Origin: Hedera helix | Taxonomy: Eukaryota; Streptophyta; Magnoliopsida; Apiales; Araliaceae | Length of the DNA stretch: 64,000 nucleotides | Reading direction: 5' to 3' | NCBI GenBank assembly: GCA_947179155.2 | Contig: OX359275.1 | Location: 1,425,501-1,489,500 of the forward strand | Shown here: positions 59,001 through 64,000 of the stretch, one piece after another | Layout of the letters: each line of letters starts with the position of its first letter | How positions within the stretch are numbered: the stretch's first letter is position 1 | Notes under the pieces: model-generated | The model's input: the letters and a program-made list of their open reading frames with translations, nothing else | Told to the model about the DNA's origin: nothing | Databases searched by the model: none | Program-made: the position numbers and the translations under genes

Positions 59001-62000
59001 AGACAAGTGGTAGCTTCTTATATTGTGTTTGTAAGTTTTTATTTGAGGGGAAGGTCGGAAGGCAAGGGAAAATAATTAAAATTCCTCCAAATCTCAGGTT
59101 TGTGAGTTTTTTTGGGGAGGAAGGGAAGGGATTTGGGGGTAAAATTGATTCAATTTTTTACTCAAAATTTCCCCATAAAAAATATGAGGATTTGGAGGGA
59201 TGGGAAAGGATAGGAAAGTGAGATATTTTACATTATCAAAAATAGCCTTATAAAATAATTAATATGTCAACTTTACCCTCACTAACATAACTCTCTCTAC
59301 ACTGCCGAGTTCAACTATTCTTTCCCCATTCCTGGTCCCACACCTGTATACTCAAATTTACGCAGTCACTGTTAACTTGATGGATCATACGGCATGACGT
59401 CACAAGCACGTGCCCCAATTTTACCTGTCGTCTTTATTATCCTGTCTTTATTATGTATATAAATTAAAAAGTATAATTAATGTCTTGTGATTAATTAAAT
59501 TTAGTATAAAATTTTAATATTAATTTTTTAAAATTTATTAGAAATATAAGAGAAAAATAAATTAATTTTTAATTATAAAAAATTAAGTATTTAATATTTT
59601 TTTAAAATTTATAAATGACAAATAAAAAAGAACAAAAATTTCTCTTTAAAAAATAAATAAATAGGGACAAAGAGTATTAATTTAAAATTAATAAATTGTT
59701 AAAAGTGGGGTAATAATATTTATTTGAAATTTAAAATTCGAAATGATGTGACGTGAGTACATTCAGAAGAAGATTAAAATAATTTTTTAATCTCTTATTG
59801 AAATGGATTTTTGTGATTCTTCAAATTACAAGTATATTTTTTTAATAAAAATAAATATAGTACAAGTAAGTCAATATATGTATGTGTGTGTGTGTGTAAC
59901 AAAGCAAAAAAAAAGACTAAGCAAAATAATTATAACAGATAGATATTATTAAATCATATCATTTCTTATATTTATATATATAAGGGTGATATAGTAATAG
60001 TGTAGTTTAAAAATAAAAATCATTTCCCTTCCTTACTTCTAAAATCACAAACAAGAAAAAATTTAATTAAAATTTGAAATTTCATCCCGTCTCTTCTTTT
60101 CTAATACTCACAAACACGACAAAGAAAAATTATAATCCCTTCCCCTCCTATACTTTCCCTTCCCATTCCCATCCTTTTCTTCCAAACTCACAAACACAGT
60201 GTTACAGTTTTGAGATATGGGACTTCCACCATTCTGATTTTGGCTTTCCGTGTTTTCCATTATCATGTTGCTTTCAAGATTGAGGAAGTTTAGACCACAC
60301 ACACACACACATATATATATTTATGATATTTGTTTACTTTAACAATAATCTATTTGTTTTGTTTTGGTGATTGTATATAAACTCCCTACATACTTTTATT
60401 TCACAAAATCTTGTATTATCTTATTGTTGAAATTGCCTTACATAGGCCCTCAGGTAATAACCTTTTTTTAATAATATGCAGGTGGTAGCAGATATGGCGC
60501 CATTGTTGTTGTGCTTGTAGTAGGATATGGCTATGTTTGGTGGAAGGTAATGGTCTTACTTTTTTGGCCCGTCTTTTGGGTTTTACTAACAAGTTCATTG
60601 AGTTTCTTTTATTTAAAAAAGTAAAAAATTGGCTACAAAATTAATTTAATTACGTATTTTAAAAGGATAATTTTTTTTTATACATAGTTAAAGTTGTATC
60701 TATATAACATTTCTATAGGGTGTTTATTTCTATTAATTTTTTAATGTCATATTGAGATATTTTTAAATTCAAAATTGATTTGATTCAGTTAATTTTTGAA
60801 AACAATAAATTTTGCAACTAGTAGTACTTTTTAAATTGTGTTTTTAATAATTGTATTGTCTAAAATTTAATGAAATTATATCAATTTTGAATTTAAAAAT
60901 ATATCAAATTGAATTCAAAAGTCAAATTTGATCCTATATTGTGAAATGAAAGGATTATATTAGAGTGTTTGGTTACTTTTAGATTCTTTTAGTAAATATA
61001 TTATATTAAAATGCTTGTTTCCTATTAGATTTATATTTAGTAAATATATTAGATTAGAGTGTTATAATTAGATTTCTTTAGTAAATATTACATTGGAGTG
61101 TTTGATTCCTATTAGATTTCCTCAATATATAGTTAATTAGAGTCTTGGAATATTTAGACTTTTATGTTACTATAGACTATCTTATTGAGTTGGAATCAGA
61201 GTTACCAGATACTCTCATTAATCTAGCGGACCGCGTATTGACATTTGTGTACCAAAATATAGTACTCTTACGTACTAATACTCTAGATTTAGTGTATTAA
61301 AAAATTTCTTTGTTATTTTACCTATAATCGCACAAATATCAATATTATATCTTAGCATTGGATTCTCCTACATGACATTTGTACTAAATTATTTATAAAG
61401 CCATCAACTTGTTAATTTAACTAAATATTCTCTATAAAACAGAGGTTTTTTTATAAGTAGATTATAAGAGAATTCCTAACTATAATAAGATATAAATATA
61501 TCTTAGTGCGTTTTAACTATGTAGCGTATCGCGTACCAAAACGAATCATGTTTCAGGTAACATTGGTTGTGATAGGATTCTCTGATCTTACATAGGAAAA
61601 AAATATTTTAATTAAGTTGGGAATGTTAAGTAGTTTAGAAAAATATTGGACTCTAACGTGAAAGCTTTTTAGTTTCAACTTTTATATATTATATAGATTG
61701 GGGTAGGATATATACCTAAATTTGCATTATGAATTTTTACCGTTTAGTTAGTTATTAATAAATAATTTTCAAGTATGACATTTGGTGGGGAACTGTCTCA
61801 CTAAGAGATATTCGTCTCATGAAGAGATATTCTCACACAGAGAATTACATAACTCAAATAATTAAATAATTCAATCTATCTAAAATACTGAGTTTGCAAC
61901 TATATTTATAGTACTCTTAAACAACTATCCTATTCCAATTTGGACTTTATAAGATAAATACAAAATAAATAAACTAACTTAAATATAAACTTTATCTAAA

Positions 62001-63347
62001 ATACAACTCTTAATAAAATATTTAATAAAACATTTAATAAATCAATTCCTAATTAAAATAAAGCTTCCAAAACGCCTTCTTCATCCTGCATCAACATTGA
62101 CCATGTCATGTCAAACACCACCATATATTAAATGATAACATGTCTTGTCGTGTTACACATATATAAACGACACAGTAGTGTTAGGGTTAAAAAAAGGTCT
62201 GGACACAATTAGTTAACTTTGTGGCAACTGGTAACCCCATATGTTAAACAATATCCTGTTAGTATCTGACCTGAACCCATCTAAAGCGAATTAACACCCC
62301 TACATCATGGTATGATATTAGATTGAGACCAAAGGCCAAAGGTTTAGGTTTATAGTGGTTAGGGAACCAACCCTCCTTAGCATTGGCTAGTGTTCAAATC
62401 TCCCCATCACTTATATCTATGATCTAAATAATTAATAATAGTACCAAAAAAAGAGAGTGTGATGATAGATTGTTTCTCATGGAATCCTTTATAAATTTCC
62501 CTTTTTCTACCATTTTCTGCGAGAGGAAAGGTCACATGGCTTAAATTACAATGTCGCATGCCTAGCACTTCAAGTGTAGTTTAGTACTTTATTTACTCAC
62601 AAACTCTAGTTATATATATTGCATTGCTAAAAAGTTTCACGCATATAAATATGGCTTGTAATAAATTTATTATGAATTTTGTTTGCTAACACAATTTTTT
62701 TTTTCTTTTTTGTGAAAAAGTTAAAAGATAAGATTACTTGGGTTTACCTTAAATTTAGAGTTAAATTGAGAACTGAGTCCACATCTTCATAAATTTAAAT
62801 TAGTTAAGACTACGTCCTTAAGAAATTTGTACATTGTCCTTGAATGTTTAACATCGATAAATTTCAAATGTAGGCTTGTGCTATTTGTTTGGTCATATTA
62901 CAAAGTCCTATTAAGTTTAATAGAAATCTTGAAATTCCTTCTTTTTTTTAACGCAACATGTTTCACGGTAAGATTCTGTCTTTTTATTTTTATTTTTTTA
63001 TGGTCCCGGAGGGTTAGTGCTGATATTTTTATTTCAACAGTCAACATTACATGTTGTACCTTGTGCATTGGAACTCAAGGTACAACATGTGATGCACATA
63101 GACATTGTACAAACATTCAATGCAGTGCTGACTGCTGAAATAAAAATATCAGCAGCAAGGCACTTAATTTTATTTCATATTTTTTGCAAAATGTTTTTTC
63201 ACAGTTAGGTTAAATTATAATTTGTACATTTTTGTTGGCTTTCAGGGTTGGAAACTTCCTGATTTAATGTTTGCAACAAGACGTAGTTTGTCTGAGGCAT
63301 CCAGTAAGATAGCTAAAGAGCTTGAGAACGTCTACTCATCAATCTCG
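53083..63347 (+). CDS. DUF1664-family membrane protein, exons 1-6 (partial)
   Basis: Six exons: 53083-53125, 54089-54162, 54379-54456, 57229-57304, 60482-60546 and 63246-63347, together 146 codons in one open frame. All internal junctions are GT-AG with matching phases. Translation starts MALPLGKLTILVGAG, a hydrophobic N-terminus, followed by SVLVKEGRISNVSDFFSGAL, VNSLRQELQLLASNRPITIV and a membrane segment YGAIVVVLVVGYGYVWWKGW, then LPDLMFATRRSLSEASSKIA. This is the N-terminal half of plant DUF1664 proteins, whose second half is a coiled coil; function is unknown. The next donor appears to be GCAAGT rather than GT. Remaining exons lie beyond 64000. Introns are enlarged by repeats (2.7-3.2 kb each for introns 3-5). 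Confidence 0.88.
54601..54650. repeat. (CCCCAT)n microsatellite in intron 3
   Basis: About six CCCCAT units after a short C-rich lead, located just before the LTR element in the same intron. Confidence 0.93.
54666..57000 (+). mobile_element. Small non-autonomous LTR element in intron 3
   Basis: A left LTR of about 694 bp (54666-55359) starts TGATGGGGGATAACAA and ends AAATACA, followed by the initiator-Met primer site TGGTATCAGAG at 55361-55371. A polypurine tract AAGGGGAGAAA (56789-56799) precedes a second LTR starting TGATGGGATCA at 56800. The right LTR stops matching at about 57000, so it is truncated. The internal region is only about 1.4 kb and encodes no gag or pol I recognise. It does contain a Lys/Glu-rich stretch (56350-56520) and a short ORF (56476-56763) with a repeated CDVSM[EK]ILE/K motif. 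It inserted in the host gene's sense direction. Confidence 0.75.
55361..55371 (+). other. Primer-binding site (tRNA-iMet) of intron-3 element
   Basis: TGGTATCAGAG follows the left LTR after one base. Confidence 0.85.
57305..59015. other. DUF1664 intron 4, first half
   Basis: Intronic DNA. A repeat-like stretch at about 57395-57630 (TCACATGGGGTAGTCGGGGG ... GATACCACTTGAACTAGAGC) resembles dispersed plant repeat sequence, but I cannot classify it. Two copies of a TTTTTGTCATCCATGTGATTGG-like segment (about 57637 and 57735) form a loose direct repeat. No exon is supported. Confidence 0.45.
59022..60198. mobile_element. Possible inverted-repeat DNA element in intron 4
   Basis: Left end TTGTGTTTGTAAGTTTTTA and, inverted, right end CTGTGTTTGTGAGTTTGGA are similar. 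Both are followed inward by GA-rich GGGGAAGG-type sequence (59050-59160 and, reversed, 60140-60175). The middle is very AT-rich. No duplication or transposase is seen, so the call is tentative. Confidence 0.4.
60297..60320. repeat. (CA)n(TA)n microsatellite
   Basis: Eight CA units grading into TA units, within intron 4 about 160 bp before exon 5. Confidence 0.85.
60955..61140. repeat. Short tandem repeat of about 60 bp in intron 5
   Basis: Three diverged units share TTAGAGTGTTTGGTTCCTA, TTAGATTTCTTTAGTAAATA and ATTAGATTAGAGTG words. No other structure is recognised around them. Confidence 0.6.
63018..63154. repeat. 137-bp foldback in intron 5, close to the acceptor
   Basis: The outer arms TGCTGATATTTTTATTTCAA and its inverse (TTGAAATAAAAATATCAGCA with one change) enclose an inner perfect 15-bp hairpin: ACATGTTGTACCTTG, a 12-nt loop, then CAAGGTACAACATGT. 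It ends 92 bp before exon 6. It is MITE-like, but no flanking duplication is clear. Confidence 0.75.
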
Positions 63348-64000
63348 GCAAGTTTCTTGGATTCTGTTATATTCTTTCTATTTTAGAATGTTGTATTACG
63401 GGCTTAAACAGTTTTACTTGTTTAGAAGTAAATAACTATAGCCTATGTGCTGAGTAGCACATCTAATCACCACATTCTATATGGCTCTCAAGAATTATGT
63501 GCTGATCGTCAATTTTAATTACTTTTGACCATCATCAATAGTTGTTCTTAGTGTTTTGTAAGTGCTCGCTAATTTATGTTGATATTGCTATAATGTCTGT
63601 GGTGTGGAGCTGGTTGGATACCTTGGATTCAAGTTCATATTTTTTGAAGTGTGCTGTTCCATTATTTACCACATCCTATTGCTTGTGAAAGGGAAAATGT
63701 CACCCTTTTGTGTCAAGGATCATAGCATATGTTTTGGATTTTTTATTTTTTATTTTTGTTTTCTTGTAATGAAATTGCATCTGTTTGTTCTTTATATTTT
63801 CTGTCTGGCATGTATGTAGTTTGTGTAGGATGAGTTTTCTTTAGCTTCTTATATCAGGTCTTCAGCATGCAAGTGCAATGTTTGGTCAGGTCGATGTTGT
63901 ACCTGTTTCGATGACGCGGAGCAAGCGCTGGATGCCCATTTGGGGTGTTTAGTAATATTAGGGCTACACTAGTTTATCAAATGTGCTTGTGTTTGAAGTC
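63348..64000. other. Downstream intron of DUF1664 gene
   Basis: After exon 6 the frame closes at TAG about 14 codons on if unspliced. The rest of the window is T-rich intron-like sequence without a segment that looks like the next DUF1664 exon. A TATATCAG acceptor-like site at about 63857 leads into sequence I do not recognise. Confidence 0.5.

Overview
This is nuclear DNA of a flowering plant, probably a eudicot. It is AT-rich, filled with nested Ty3/gypsy LTR retrotransposons, and contains one intron-containing host gene at the right end. I see no bacterial operon, CRISPR array, rRNA or tRNA gene. All calls come from reading the sequence; no database search was run, so family names rest on recognised protein motifs, LTR ends, primer sites and target-site duplications (TSDs).

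Region 1 (1-8744) is a minus-strand Athila-like gypsy element, truncated by the window edge. It has a 5' LTR (about 7156-8744), a decayed tRNA-Asp-type primer site, a broken gag, a linker and a protease. Two other LTRs have landed in it: a 2,030-bp solo LTR (3329-5358, TSD ATTAC) and a copy of a 3.9-kb LTR, here called F1 (1-2584, cut by the window edge). Region 2 (8745-12404) is AT-rich DNA with a long ATT microsatellite, a foldback element and no supported gene.

Region 3 (12410-51447) is one very large nest. The outermost layer is a minus-strand Tat/Retand-type element, here called E3 (TSD ATCAT/ATCGT), with 481-bp LTRs, gag, protease, reverse transcriptase, two RNase H domains and integrase. 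It also carries an antisense, apparently spliced accessory gene at 13768-16001. A 1,835-bp LTR-like insertion splits its pol. Its 5' LTR is split into three pieces over 27.8 kb by two insertions: a plus-strand Tekay/Del-like chromovirus, E1 (23967-47330, TSD CCTAT), and a 3,937-bp F1 solo LTR (47455-51391, TSD GGGCC). E1 carries a coiled-coil accessory ORF, gag, protease, RT, RNase H, integrase and a chromodomain, all broken. Inside the 3' LTR of E1 sits a minus-strand fragment, E2 (39612-46960, TSD ATATG). A solo LTR of E2's own family (F2) has inserted 2 bp from E2's end (TSD TAACG), making a tail-to-tail inverted repeat with arms of about 3.4 kb.

Region 4 (51448-64000) holds the host gene. 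Six exons of a DUF1664-family protein run from 53083 to 63347 on the plus strand and continue beyond the window. Its introns hold a small non-autonomous LTR element, foldback elements and microsatellites.

The best candidate for something undescribed is a regulatory-looking cassette present in three otherwise different LTR families (F1, F2 and the Athila-like LTR). It combines CGCGCATTGCGCG-type palindromes, AAACGACGTCGTTT-type palindromes and spaced AATTACGAAAATGCCCC-type modules. Other points of interest are the spliced antisense gene of E3, the TAG-only nonsense codons in the E1 accessory ORF, and the F2 palindrome as a potential hairpin-RNA source.
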